Part shown: positions 1 through 7,730 of the stretch, one piece after another
How the letters are laid out: every line of letters starts with the position of its first letter
Numbering within the stretch: position 1 is the stretch's first letter
From: Mariniflexile jejuense
Lineage (GTDB): Bacteria; Bacteroidota; Bacteroidia; Flavobacteriales; Flavobacteriaceae
DNA length: 64,000 nt
Direction of reading: 5' to 3'
Assembly (NCBI RefSeq): GCF_042675665.1
Contig: NZ_JBHTJI010000001.1
Location: 1,674,001 to 1,738,000 of the forward strand
The notes under the pieces: model-generated
Told to the model about the DNA's origin: nothing
Database searches by the model: none
What the model saw: only the letters and a program-made list of their open reading frames with translations
Position numbers and translations under genes: made by a program

Positions 1-270
1 CATATGAAAGATATGCGTGCAGCAGGTTTAGAACCAATTAATGTTATATCGCAATACAAATGGCAAGATGGTTTAGGCTACTATGAAAGCACTAAAGATG
101 CTTCAACCAACTTCTTTTTTGATTATTTACCAAAAGGCATTTATGTGTTTGAATACGATTTACGCGTGAATAATGCAGGAAATATGAGCAATGGTATTAC
201 CACCATTCAAAGCATGTATGCGCCAGAATTTAGTAGCCATAGTGAAGGTGTGCGTTTGTTAGTTAAATAA
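1..270 (+). CDS. alpha-2-macroglobulin family protein, C-terminal end (partial)
   Basis: The reading frame is open from the first base and stops at 270, so this is the last ~89 residues of a gene that begins outside the window. The visible segment (GYYESTKDASTNFFFDYLPK, then a YVFEYDLRVNNAG stretch) resembles the end of the large bacterial alpha-2-macroglobulin-like proteins of Bacteroidetes, which sit in the periplasm and are thought to trap foreign proteases. This assignment rests on recognition of the C-terminal sequence only; no thioester or bait region is visible. The ATG at 4 is internal and not a real start. Confidence 0.7.
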   Translation, partial: HMKDMRAAGLEPINVISQYKWQDGLGYYESTKDASTNFFFDYLPKGIYVFEYDLRVNNAGNMSNGITTIQSMYAPEFSSHSEGVRLLVK

Positions 271-336
271 ATTAGTACCAACGTATGTATTAAAATATTT
301 ATTACCTTTCATTTTACTAACTAATAACTGTAAATT

Positions 337-711
337 ATGAGCAAACCCTTATCCATTATCCGAATCATTTTCGGTGTGCTAATTACCATTTTTGGAGCTA
401 ATAAATTTTTAAACTTTATGCCAGCACCAGAAACAATGCCCGATGCTGTAATGAATTACATGACAGCACTTATGAGTACAAAAACACTAGAACTTGTTGG
501 CGCTGTAGAAGTTATAGCTGGTTTATCATTCATTTTTAATAAATATGGCGCATTAATGGCACTTATTTTAATGAGTGTTTCCATTAACGCAGTACTATTT
601 CATGCATTTTTAGGACCATCAGATATTATGGGTGCGTTAATTTTACTTATTTTAAATATCGTGATGCTTTATGCCTACAGAGATAAGTATAAAGATTTAC
701 TTGCTGGATAA
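337..711 (+). CDS. DoxX-like small integral membrane protein
   Basis: A 124-residue protein with four hydrophobic segments (about residues 5-25, 48-66, 69-92 and 94-113), the size and topology of the DoxX-like family. It begins with a short basic N-terminus (MSKPLSIIRIIFG) and has no cleavable signal. DoxX-like proteins are inner-membrane proteins of varied or unknown role, some tied to redox homeostasis. It appears to be transcribed alone: a TACCTTTC element lies at 303-310 and a strong hairpin terminator follows the stop at 718-748. The exact function cannot be stated. Confidence 0.75.
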   Translation: MSKPLSIIRIIFGVLITIFGANKFLNFMPAPETMPDAVMNYMTALMSTKTLELVGAVEVIAGLSFIFNKYGALMALILMSVSINAVLFHAFLGPSDIMGALILLILNIVMLYAYRDKYKDLLAG

Positions 712-717
712 TTTTTT

Positions 718-748
718 AAAAAGAGGCTTAATTGCCTCTTTTTTTTTG
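718..748 (+). terminator. intrinsic terminator after the DoxX-like gene
   Basis: Perfect 10-bp inverted repeat aaaaagaggc / gcctcttttt with a 6-nt loop, followed by a T-run, starting 6 nt after the stop at 711. It separates the DoxX-like gene from the lipoprotein/peptidase pair. Confidence 0.85.
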
Positions 749-823
749 CTTAACTTTACCAACATTAGCTCAAAATCTTTGAAACATACATTCTTAAAAA
801 CATATTGGCCATATACATTATTT

Positions 824-1282
824 ATGCTTTTTTTAGCTTTAGAAATAGCTTGTGCTTCAAAAAAAACGGTTATAACTGAAAATGAAGTACTTCCGCCAAA
901 ACTTATTTTCTTAAATTATAATATTTCAAAAGATGAAAACAATAAAAAAAACATCGAATTTATAAGCAAAACAATAGCCGATGGTAAATTAAAAAACAAC
1001 AGTAATAAATATATTGAAGTAGGTACTGTTGGCGATTTAAAATGCAGGCAGTTAAACAAAGATTCTCTTGAACTAACATCCGTCATCATAAAAAACCCAT
1101 TATTTAAGACTATTGAATTTGTGAATGATTCCCTTATCTTTGAAAACAAAACAATTGAGTTGCAAAAATCAGCGTTTTCTTTAAGATTGCAATTGCACAG
1201 TAAAACAGCATTTATTGCCTTAGAAGAAATAAAAGATTCGTTGCAAAATAGTAAACCGTTAATTATTACTAAGCTTAATTAG
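824..1282 (+). CDS. small predicted lipoprotein of unknown function
   Basis: A 152-residue protein from ATG 824 with a hydrophobic leader ending in Ala-Cys (MLFLALEIAC), which suggests lipid attachment, although the residue at -3 is Glu and the lipobox is not canonical. An in-frame TTG at 779 would add 15 residues with two lysines ahead of the hydrophobic stretch and give a more convincing signal sequence, so the true start is undecided between 779 and 824. Longer frames reach back through the terminator and are not credible. The mature part is charged, with repeated Lys/Asn/Ser and no recognised domain. The stop lies 2 nt before the M64 peptidase start, so the two genes are probably co-transcribed. 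Confidence 0.6.
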   Translation: MLFLALEIACASKKTVITENEVLPPKLIFLNYNISKDENNKKNIEFISKTIADGKLKNNSNKYIEVGTVGDLKCRQLNKDSLELTSVIIKNPLFKTIEFVNDSLIFENKTIELQKSAFSLRLQLHSKTAFIALEEIKDSLQNSKPLIITKLN

Positions 1283-1284
1283 GT

Positions 1285-2694
1285 ATGAAGCAATTTCTTG
1301 TTATTATTACATTTATTAGTTTTTATAGCGTTTCTGCCCAAATCTTTGATACAGAAACCATAAAAACTGCTGGTGATAATGATAAAAGAATCAATTTAGT
1401 AATTTTAAGTGAAGGTTATCAAACCTCAGAATTAGCAAAATTTAAAACCGATGCTACTAACTTCACCAACGAACTATTTAATCAATCGCCTTTTAAAGAA
1501 TATGCCAATTATTTTAATGTTCACATTATAAAAGTGCCTTCAAATGAAAGTGGTGCAGATCACCCAGGAACAGCAACCGATGTTACTGAACCTGCTTCTC
1601 CCCTTCGGTTTGTTGATACCTATTTTAATGCAACCTTCGATTCATTTGGTTACCACCGATTACTTTTTTATGAAATAGATGGCAATTACGCCAATAATAC
1701 CCAAGCAAAAATACATGCCGTTTTAGCTGCCAATTTTCCAACATACGACCAAGCATTGATTTTAGTAAACTCAACAGTATATGGTGGTAGTGGTGGCGAA
1801 TTCCCTATGGCTTCATTAGCTACAAACGCCAATGAAATAGCCATTCATGAATTAGGACATTCATTTTTTAACTTAAAAGATGAATATTATGCAGCAGGTT
1901 ATGAAGGTGAAGCCATAAATATGACCCAACAAAACAACCCAAGTTTAGTAAAATGGAAAAACTGGATAAACATTAATAACATAGGTGTTTTTCCGTATGG
2001 AAGTTCTGGAATTGCAGCTACGTGGTACAGACCTCATGAAAATTGCAAAATGAGGTATTTAAGCGTACCTTTTTGTGCTGTTTGTAAAGAAGGTATCGTT
2101 GAAAAAATACACAGTTTACAGTCGCCCATTAATTCGTATTCTCCTGTTTCAAACGCTATAACGAGTCCATCTTTTCCTTTAGATTTTCAATTAAATTTAA
2201 TTAAACCCACACCAAATACCTTAAAAAGTAAATGGGTATTAAACAATGTGGATTTTGCTTCAGATGTTGATGGTATTTCTATTTTAGAAACCGATTTAAA
2301 TATTGGCATGAACACTTTAAGCGTTTCTGTAATTGATGAAACAACCTTATTAAAAGTTAATAATCATGATACGTTTCATGTATATACTGTAACTTGGACT
2401 ATTGATAATTCTTCACTTGGAATAAAAAATATAACTAGTGAAATAGCAAATTACAATATCAGTATGTTTCCTAACCCAACAAATACCTATGTAAACTTTA
2501 AATTTGAAAGTGAAACGGACACCAAAATGAAAGTTGATATTATAAGTTTAGATGGAAAAAAAATAAAAAGCATTTCTATTACTAACTACCAAACAAACCA
2601 AATTGATATTAGTAATTTAAGCACTGGAATATATTTAACTAATTTCTTTTCTGGAAATATACTTATTGCTAGTAAAAAACTGGTTAAAAACTAA
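1285..2694 (+). CDS. secreted M64 (IgA-peptidase-like) zinc metalloprotease with T9SS type A sorting domain
   Basis: 469 residues. Residues 1-18 form a signal peptide (MKQFLVIITFISFYSVSA). The central region carries HELGH at 188-192 followed by KDEYY, the HExxH zinc site and downstream Asp typical of peptidase family M64. The last ~75 residues start with an ISMFPNPT motif and end in a beta-rich segment with SLDGKKIKS and LSTGIYL, which is the T9SS type A C-terminal sorting signal. The enzyme is therefore expected to cross the outer membrane through the PorU/PorV machinery encoded at 34-39 kb and be released or attached at the surface. It starts 2 nt after the upstream lipoprotein gene. The substrate is unknown; the family includes gut IgA proteases, but that should not be assumed here. 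Confidence 0.88.
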   Translation: MKQFLVIITFISFYSVSAQIFDTETIKTAGDNDKRINLVILSEGYQTSELAKFKTDATNFTNELFNQSPFKEYANYFNVHIIKVPSNESGADHPGTATDVTEPASPLRFVDTYFNATFDSFGYHRLLFYEIDGNYANNTQAKIHAVLAANFPTYDQALILVNSTVYGGSGGEFPMASLATNANEIAIHELGHSFFNLKDEYYAAGYEGEAINMTQQNNPSLVKWKNWININNIGVFPYGSSGIAATWYRPHENCKMRYLSVPFCAVCKEGIVEKIHSLQSPINSYSPVSNAITSPSFPLDFQLNLIKPTPNTLKSKWVLNNVDFASDVDGISILETDLNIGMNTLSVSVIDETTLLKVNNHDTFHVYTVTWTIDNSSLGIKNITSEIANYNISMFPNPTNTYVNFKFESETDTKMKVDIISLDGKKIKSISITNYQTNQIDISNLSTGIYLTNFFSGNILIASKKLVKN

Positions 2695-2732
2695 AACCTC
2701 ACACTTAACTACTACGAAAAACGAAAATATAG

Positions 2733-2752
2733 ATTCTCGCTTTCGCAGGAAT
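2733..2752. repeat. imperfect short palindrome of the TTCCTGC/GCAGGAA type
   Basis: attctcgc-tttc-gcaggaat is an imperfect hairpin with the same loop and arms as those at 30633 and 57043. It also contains CGCTTTCGC followed by AGGAA, a near match to the 13-mer CGCTTTCGCGGAA seen four times elsewhere. It lies between convergent genes and may act as a bidirectional terminator. Confidence 0.55.
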
Positions 2753-2753
2753 G

Positions 2754-3275
2754 TTATTGCTTTGGTGGATATTGTGCTAAAACTTTTTCTGCAATAGCAT
2801 TAAATAATTGTTCACGTTTTTCAGGTGATGCGTTTGGGCTAATGCTTGTTTCGGTTACAGCTTGCCAGAATAATCCTTTGCCATTTTCATCAACAAAATC
2901 GATACTAATTTGTCGATTTATATTTGATTGACCAATTGGTAAACCTATAGATATACCACCTCCCATATTGCGTCCGCCACCACCTAAACCAACACCTACA
3001 TTACTGCGCTGTAATTGTTGGTATTCATTACTTTTAATATCTACTAAAAAATCTGGTGTTTCTGAAAATGAAAAACCTTTTGCCGCCATTGCCTTATCTA
3101 AAGCATCTAAAAACCGTTTGGTATCGAGTTCGCTTAAACCGGTTTTCATATCGCCGTAATAGCTATAGGTTTTGTATTTGTTGAAATCTGTTCCTTTTTC
3201 AAAATCGGTATTTACACGAATGGGTGCACAGGAAACTATTAAAACGACTAAGAATAATGTAGTAAAGACTTTCAT
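2754..3275 (-). CDS. DUF4136 domain lipoprotein
   Basis: 173 residues from the ATG at 3275, giving a clean lipoprotein signal (MKVFTTLFLVVLIVSC, lipobox VSC). A longer in-frame start at 3305 would put ten extra residues before the signal and is not preferred. The mature protein starts with a DFNKYKTYSYYGD segment and has a Gly-rich middle (GVGLGGGGRNMGGG), features of DUF4136 lipoproteins, which are widespread in Bacteroidetes and of unknown role. It is convergent with the M64 gene and apparently monocistronic. The function is unknown. Confidence 0.8.
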   Translation of the reverse strand: MKVFTTLFLVVLIVSCAPIRVNTDFEKGTDFNKYKTYSYYGDMKTGLSELDTKRFLDALDKAMAAKGFSFSETPDFLVDIKSNEYQQLQRSNVGVGLGGGGRNMGGGISIGLPIGQSNINRQISIDFVDENGKGLFWQAVTETSISPNASPEKREQLFNAIAEKVLAQYPPKQ

Positions 3276-3499
3276 AACTTTAATTTTTACTATAAAGTTA
3301 ATCAAAAATTATTCCAACAATATGATTCTTGTTCGGAATTGCGTTAGGTATTACTCATACATCTCTATTTTAATATCGAAATCGTGAATACTCCGCATTT
3401 GCAGTGAAAATCCTTTTTAAACTGAAATAACACCAAACTTTGTATTGAATTAAAAATTGACAGATGGCTTTGTCCTTCCGTCCTCGCCAAAACGTTTAA

Positions 3500-3560
3500 A
3501 AAGATTGCAACGAAAAGCCCGACCTGGTTCCTGAACTTGTTTCAGGATAAAGGTAACACC
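3500..3560 (-). repeat. dispersed intergenic element, copy 1
   Basis: Read on the minus strand it begins directly after the obg stop codon with ggtgttacc and continues through atcctgaaacaagttcagga and gtcgggctttt. The same element occurs on the plus strand at 55836-55938, 4 nt after another stop codon. Twenty-two core bases are identical and contain a 7-bp hairpin (tcctgaa/ttcagga). The remainder of the 3276-3499 gap holds nothing coding that I can support. Confidence 0.75.
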
Positions 3561-4559
3561 CTAATTATTAAGCATTTTCCAAAGTGTATCTTTTAACTCT
3601 GTAATACCTTGTTGTGCAACTGATGAAATGAACATGAATGGAATTGGCAACTCGTTATCTAAAAGTTCTTTTAATTCAGCTTTTAGTTCATCGTCCAACA
3701 TATCGCATTTTGAAATAGCTATGATGCGTTCTTTATCAAGCATTTCTGGGTTGTAACGACGAAGCTCATCTAACAGAATATCGTATTGTTTTCTAATATC
3801 GGGTGCATCTGCTGGAATTAAAAATAGCAAGATAGAATTACGCTCAATATGGCGTAAAAAGTAATGTCCCAATCCACGTCCTTCGGCAGCACCTTCAATA
3901 ATTCCAGGAATATCTGCCATAACAAAGGTTTGAAAATCGCGATATTGTACAATGCCTAAATTAGGTTTTAGAGTTGTAAACTCGTAATCGGCTATTTTTG
4001 GTTTTGCTGAAGTAACAACCGATAGTAAAGTTGATTTTCCTGCGTTTGGAAACCCTACCAGACCAACATCGGCAAGTACTTTTAGTTCTAAAGTAATGTG
4101 CTTTTCTTCATGCGGAATACCTGGTTGTGCGTAGCGTGGTGTTTGGTTTGTTGATGTTCTAAAATGCCAGTTGCCTAATCCACCTTTTCCTCCTTCGGCT
4201 ATAATTTTTTCTTCACCGTGTTCGGTAATTTCCAAAATAATTTCGTTTGTTTCGGTATCGCGTACTACGGTTCCTAAAGGTACATCTACATACTCATCAG
4301 CACCATCGGCACCAAAACTACGGCTACTACCACCGTGTTCGCCATGACCAGCACGTATGTGTTTTTTAAATTTTAAATGAAGAAGTGTCCAAAGGTTTGA
4401 ATTTCCGCGAAGAATTACATGTCCACCACGACCACCATCACCACCATCTGGCCCGCCTTTTTCTATAAATTTTTCGCGGTGTAAATGCGATGATCCTTTA
4501 CCTCCGTTTCCAGAGCTAACATACATTTTTACGTAATCAACGAAGTTACCTTCTGTCAT
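3561..4559 (-). CDS. obg: Obg family GTPase (ribosome assembly)
   Basis: 332 residues from ATG 4559 (MTEGNFVDYV). A start at 4601 is possible in frame but the extra N-terminus comes from a TTTAACTTT-type repeat and is rejected. Residues 1-155 form the glycine-rich Obg fold (GGPDGGDGGRGG, GAGHGEHGG-like stretches). The G domain follows, with G1 GFPNAGKS at 169-176, G3 DIPG at 216-219 with the Obg-specific EGAAEGRGLGHYFLRH, and G4 SKCD at 283-286. Obg binds the 50S precursor and links ribosome maturation to nucleotide levels. It lies 139 nt downstream of hpt-adk on the same strand and is probably in the same transcription unit. There is no C-terminal OCT extension, as is usual in this phylum. 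Confidence 0.96.
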   Translation of the reverse strand: MTEGNFVDYVKMYVSSGNGGKGSSHLHREKFIEKGGPDGGDGGRGGHVILRGNSNLWTLLHLKFKKHIRAGHGEHGGSSRSFGADGADEYVDVPLGTVVRDTETNEIILEITEHGEEKIIAEGGKGGLGNWHFRTSTNQTPRYAQPGIPHEEKHITLELKVLADVGLVGFPNAGKSTLLSVVTSAKPKIADYEFTTLKPNLGIVQYRDFQTFVMADIPGIIEGAAEGRGLGHYFLRHIERNSILLFLIPADAPDIRKQYDILLDELRRYNPEMLDKERIIAISKCDMLDDELKAELKELLDNELPIPFMFISSVAQQGITELKDTLWKMLNN

Positions 4560-4563
4560 AATT

Positions 4564-4598
4564 AAGTTAAAAGTTAAAAATTGAAAGTTAAAAGTTTT
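4564..4598. repeat. AAGTTAAA-type tandem low-complexity repeat
   Basis: Four near-copies of aagttaaa(a) just upstream of the obg start. It extends the open frame upstream of obg and explains the spurious longer start. It could be a simple slippage product; no function can be assigned. Confidence 0.5.
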
Positions 4599-4698
4599 CA
4601 CTTGTTAACCTTCCGTTTTTTGGTTAATTATTTAGTTGCCTTAAATTGTTCAGTTAAATGAATTTTTAAACTTAACAACAAACAACTTAATGATTCAC

Positions 4699-5808
4699 TT
4701 AAAGTTTATCAATAGCATTACTTAAACGAATAGTAATATCTTCAACGCTACCAACACCATCAACTCCAAAATATTTATTTTGAGCTGAATAGTAATCTTT
4801 TAAAATAGCAGTTTTGTCGTAATATTCTTTAATGCGGTTTCTAATGATAGATTCATCAGCGTCATCAGCACGACCACTGGTTTTACCTCTACCAATTAAA
4901 CGCTGTACTAAAATTTCATCGTCAACTTCTAAAGCTATCATAGCACTAATTGAAGAATCTTTACTTTGCATTAAAACATCTAATGCCTTAGCTTGAGCGT
5001 TAGTACGAGGAAAACCATCAAAAATAAATCCATTTGCATCGGTATTTTTTTCAACTTCAGCTTCCAACATATCTATAGTAACTTGGTCTGGAACCAACGC
5101 ACCTTTGTCCATATACGATTTGGCCAACATGCCTAAAGCGGTTTCATTTTTAATATTAAACCTAAAAACATCGCCTGTAGAAATATGCACCAAATTATAT
5201 TTCTCTTTTAGAAATTCTGCTTGCGTTCCTTTTCCTGCTCCTGGAGGACCAAATAATACTAAGTTTGTCATGTATTGTGTTTCTTTTATTTGATAGACTT
5301 CTGGTATATTTCTACCTAAACCATCATAGTCTAAACCGTAGCCAACTATAAATTTGTTAGGAATTTCTATACCAATATAATGTAGTTTATAATCTTTTTT
5401 ATAGGCTTCTGGCTTGTAAAACAATGTTGCAATTTTTAACGATTTAACTTGTTCGTTTTTAAATATGCGATGTACTTCTGCCAAAGTATTTCCTGTATCA
5501 ATAATATCTTCTAATACTACAACTGTTCTACCTGTTAAATCTTGCGTTAAACCTATTAAACGCTGAATATCTTCGGTAGATTTTACACCTTCATACGATG
5601 CTAACTTAATAAAGGTGACTTCGCATGGTTTTGGATATTTTTTCACAAAATCACTTACAACCATAAACGAGCCATTTAAAATACCTATAAAAACAGGAAT
5701 TTCATCTCCAATATCGTTAGCAATTTCAGTCGCCATACGTGTCATAGCCTTATCTATTTCTTTTGCAGAAATAAACGGTTTAAAATATTTGTCGTGTAGC
5801 TTTATCAC
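4699..5808 (-). CDS. adk: fused hypoxanthine phosphoribosyltransferase - adenylate kinase
   Basis: 369 residues from GTG 5808. Residues 1-179 are a type I phosphoribosyltransferase with the PRPP loop VVVLEDIIDTGNT (ED at 100-101, TG at 105-106), as in Hpt, which salvages hypoxanthine/guanine. Residues 180-369 are a complete 190-residue adenylate kinase: P-loop GPPGAGKGT at 187-195, GFPRT, and the short-LID form GRGKTSGRADDADES. The two parts are joined in frame with no stop, and the ancestral adk ATG survives at 5271. An apparent TTG start at 5835 is the end of a TATCTTTG promoter element, so GTG 5808 is preferred. The fusion joins IMP/GMP salvage to AMP/ADP exchange. obg lies downstream and purK-purE divergently upstream, so purine genes face each other. 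Confidence 0.92.
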   Translation of the reverse strand: MIKLHDKYFKPFISAKEIDKAMTRMATEIANDIGDEIPVFIGILNGSFMVVSDFVKKYPKPCEVTFIKLASYEGVKSTEDIQRLIGLTQDLTGRTVVVLEDIIDTGNTLAEVHRIFKNEQVKSLKIATLFYKPEAYKKDYKLHYIGIEIPNKFIVGYGLDYDGLGRNIPEVYQIKETQYMTNLVLFGPPGAGKGTQAEFLKEKYNLVHISTGDVFRFNIKNETALGMLAKSYMDKGALVPDQVTIDMLEAEVEKNTDANGFIFDGFPRTNAQAKALDVLMQSKDSSISAMIALEVDDEILVQRLIGRGKTSGRADDADESIIRNRIKEYYDKTAILKDYYSAQNKYFGVDGVGSVEDITIRLSNAIDKL

Positions 5809-5832
5809 AGATATATTATTTTTTGAAAAGCG

Positions 5833-5840
5833 CAAAGATA
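5833..5840 (-). promoter_or_regulatory. -7 element of the hpt-adk promoter
   Basis: TATCTTTG on the minus strand matches the Bacteroidota -7 consensus TAnnTTTG exactly. It sits about 25 nt before the GTG start at 5808. No clear -33 TTG at the usual spacing was found. Confidence 0.55.
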
Positions 5841-5904
5841 ATCAATAGATTGCCTAATAACGATTTTTGATTTACGAATTCGAGACTATTTTAAGATTTA
5901 AGTG

Positions 5905-5912
5905 TATTTTTG
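5905..5912 (+). promoter_or_regulatory. -7 element of the purK-purE promoter
   Basis: TATTTTTG matches TAnnTTTG exactly, 34 nt before the purK ATG. It is back to back with the hpt-adk element at 5833-5840 in a 137-nt divergent intergenic region. No PurR-like palindrome was recognised between them. Confidence 0.55.
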
Positions 5913-5945
5913 CCTAATATTTAATGATTTTTCACAATAATTACC

Positions 5946-7100
5946 ATGAACTACTTTTCTTCAAATTTCAAACTCGGTATCCTTGGCGGCGGTCAATTAG
6001 GAAAAATGCTACTTAACGATACTCAAAAATTTGATATTTATACATGCGTTTTAGATGCAAGTAACGAAGCACCATGCAAAATTGCTAGTAATGAATTCCA
6101 TTTAGGCAATTTAATGGATTATGATGCGGTTTATAACTTTGGAAAACAAGTAGATGTTTTGACTATTGAAATTGAAAACGTTAATGTAGATGCGTTGGAA
6201 GCGCTTGAAAAAGAAGGAAAAAAAGTTTATCCATCATCTAAAACATTACGAACTATTCAAAATAAAGCAACACAAAAATTGTTTTACGTTGATAAAAATT
6301 TACCAACCGCACCATTTTCGCGTTTTGCATATACTTCTGAAATTAAGGAAGCTATAAATAACGGTGGTTTATCAATTCCTTTTGTTTGGAAATGTGCTCA
6401 ATTTGGATACGATGGTACGGGAGTTAAAATTGTTAAATCTGTTCAAGATTTAGATGGTTTACCAAATGTAGAATGTATTGCAGAAACGCTAGTGCCTTTT
6501 AAAAACGAATTAGCTGTAATTGTTGCAAGAAATGCATCAGGCGAAACCAAAACCTTTCCTGTTGTAGAAATGGAATTTCACCCAGAAGCAAACCAAGTGG
6601 AATATGTTATTTGCCCTGCAAGAATCTCTGAGGAAGTTGCAGACAAAGCTAAAAATGTTGCTTTAAATGTTTCAAAAGCATTTAACCATGTTGGCTTATT
6701 AGCTGTTGAAATGTTTCAAACTGAAAATGATGACATTTTAATAAACGAAGTTGCACCAAGACCTCACAATTCTGGTCATCAAACCATTGAAGCGAGTTAC
6801 ACATCACAATTTGAACAACACTTACGCGCTATTTTAGATTTACCTTTAGGCAGAACCGATAGTAAAGTTGGTGGCGTTATGGTAAATTTAGTAGGTGCCG
6901 AAGGTTTTAGTGGTAATGTAGTTTATAAAAACATTGAAACCATTATGAAAATGGATGGCGTTACACCACATATTTATGGTAAAAAACAAACCAGACCTTT
7001 CCGTAAAATGGGACACGTAACTATTGTAAATGAAGATTTAAACGAAGCCAGACGCATAGCCGAAGAAGTAAAAAAAACGATTAAAGTAATAAGTGAATAA
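5946..7100 (+). CDS. purK: 5-(carboxyamino)imidazole ribonucleotide synthase
   Basis: 384 residues with an ATP-grasp fold. The N-terminus LGILGGGQLGKML is the PurK nucleotide/substrate-binding start, and NEVAPRPHNSGHQTIEAS is the family's C-terminal metal/ATP motif. PurK converts AIR to N5-CAIR with ATP and bicarbonate in de novo purine synthesis, and its product goes to PurE, which is encoded 2 nt downstream. The length is normal for the family. Its own TATTTTTG element lies at 5905. Confidence 0.96.
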   Translation: MNYFSSNFKLGILGGGQLGKMLLNDTQKFDIYTCVLDASNEAPCKIASNEFHLGNLMDYDAVYNFGKQVDVLTIEIENVNVDALEALEKEGKKVYPSSKTLRTIQNKATQKLFYVDKNLPTAPFSRFAYTSEIKEAINNGGLSIPFVWKCAQFGYDGTGVKIVKSVQDLDGLPNVECIAETLVPFKNELAVIVARNASGETKTFPVVEMEFHPEANQVEYVICPARISEEVADKAKNVALNVSKAFNHVGLLAVEMFQTENDDILINEVAPRPHNSGHQTIEASYTSQFEQHLRAILDLPLGRTDSKVGGVMVNLVGAEGFSGNVVYKNIETIMKMDGVTPHIYGKKQTRPFRKMGHVTIVNEDLNEARRIAEEVKKTIKVISE

Positions 7101-7102
7101 TT

Positions 7103-7585
7103 ATGAATAAAGTAGGAGTTATTATGGGAAGTAAAAGCGATTTGCCTGTTATGCAAGACGCTATAGATATTTTAAAAGATTTTAACATAGAAGTTGAAGT
7201 TGATATTGTTTCAGCTCACCGAACCCCAGAAAAACTATTCGATTATGGCAAATACGCCCACACAAAAGGTTTTGCAGTAATTATTGCTGGCGCTGGTGGT
7301 GCTGCACACTTACCGGGCATGATTGCCTCTTTATCACCATTACCAGTTATTGGTGTTCCTGTAAAAAGCAGTAATTCTATTGATGGTTGGGATTCAGTTT
7401 TATCTATTCTACAAATGCCAGGAGGCGTACCAGTAGCAACCGTAGCTTTAAATGGAGCTAAAAACGCAGGTATATTGGCTGCTCAAATACTTGGTTCAAA
7501 CAACCCAGATGTTTTAAATAAAATTATAGACTATAAAGAATCTTTAAAACAAAAAGTATACGAATCTGCTAAAGATTTAAAATAA
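7103..7585 (+). CDS. purE: N5-CAIR mutase (class I PurE)
   Basis: 160 residues. It shows the class I PurE signature: VGVIMGSKSDLPVM near the N-terminus, VSAHRTPEK, and the IIAGAGGAAHLPGM active-site loop followed by PVIGVPVKS. It rearranges N5-CAIR to 4-carboxy-AIR. The ATG is 2 nt after the purK stop, so the pair is one operon, closed by the terminator at 7587-7613. Confidence 0.97.
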   Translation: MNKVGVIMGSKSDLPVMQDAIDILKDFNIEVEVDIVSAHRTPEKLFDYGKYAHTKGFAVIIAGAGGAAHLPGMIASLSPLPVIGVPVKSSNSIDGWDSVLSILQMPGGVPVATVALNGAKNAGILAAQILGSNNPDVLNKIIDYKESLKQKVYESAKDLK

Positions 7586-7586
7586 A

Positions 7587-7613
7587 AAAACCTCGATGGG
7601 AAATCGAGGTTTT
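7587..7613 (+). terminator. intrinsic terminator of purKE
   Basis: Perfect 11-bp stem aaaacctcgat / atcgaggtttt with a 5-nt loop, immediately after the purE stop at 7585. Confidence 0.85.
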
Positions 7614-7680
7614 CTTGCTATTAAGAATAATTTTATGAGTTAGTCACTCTTCAAATTGTTGTAGCAAAAGTATAAAAAAC

Positions 7681-7713
7681 TTATTATGTATGCATAATAA
7701 AATTTTAGTTTTA
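7681..7713 (+). promoter_or_regulatory. possible operator and -7 element upstream of the M3 peptidase
   Basis: TTATTATG-TATG-CATAATAA is a perfect dyad with 8-nt arms at 7681-7700, followed at 7706-7713 by TAGTTTTA, one base off the TAnnTTTG consensus, 18 nt before the ATG. The dyad would overlap the -33 region. AT-rich sequence produces such dyads by chance, so this is tentative. Confidence 0.3.
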
Positions 7714-7730
7714 ACATATTTAAATCCAAA

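Noticed and set aside
671..823. N-terminal extension of the small lipoprotein back to 671
   Set aside because: It would overlap the DoxX-like gene and run through an intrinsic terminator.
3172..3387. Small open frame (71 codons) over the DUF4136 start and its upstream region
   Set aside because: Largely antisense to the DUF4136 gene; no domain or start context.
3276..3499. Possible small gene or RNA between the DUF4136 gene and obg
   Set aside because: No open frame with a start context and no strong hairpin-terminator structure was found in this stretch.
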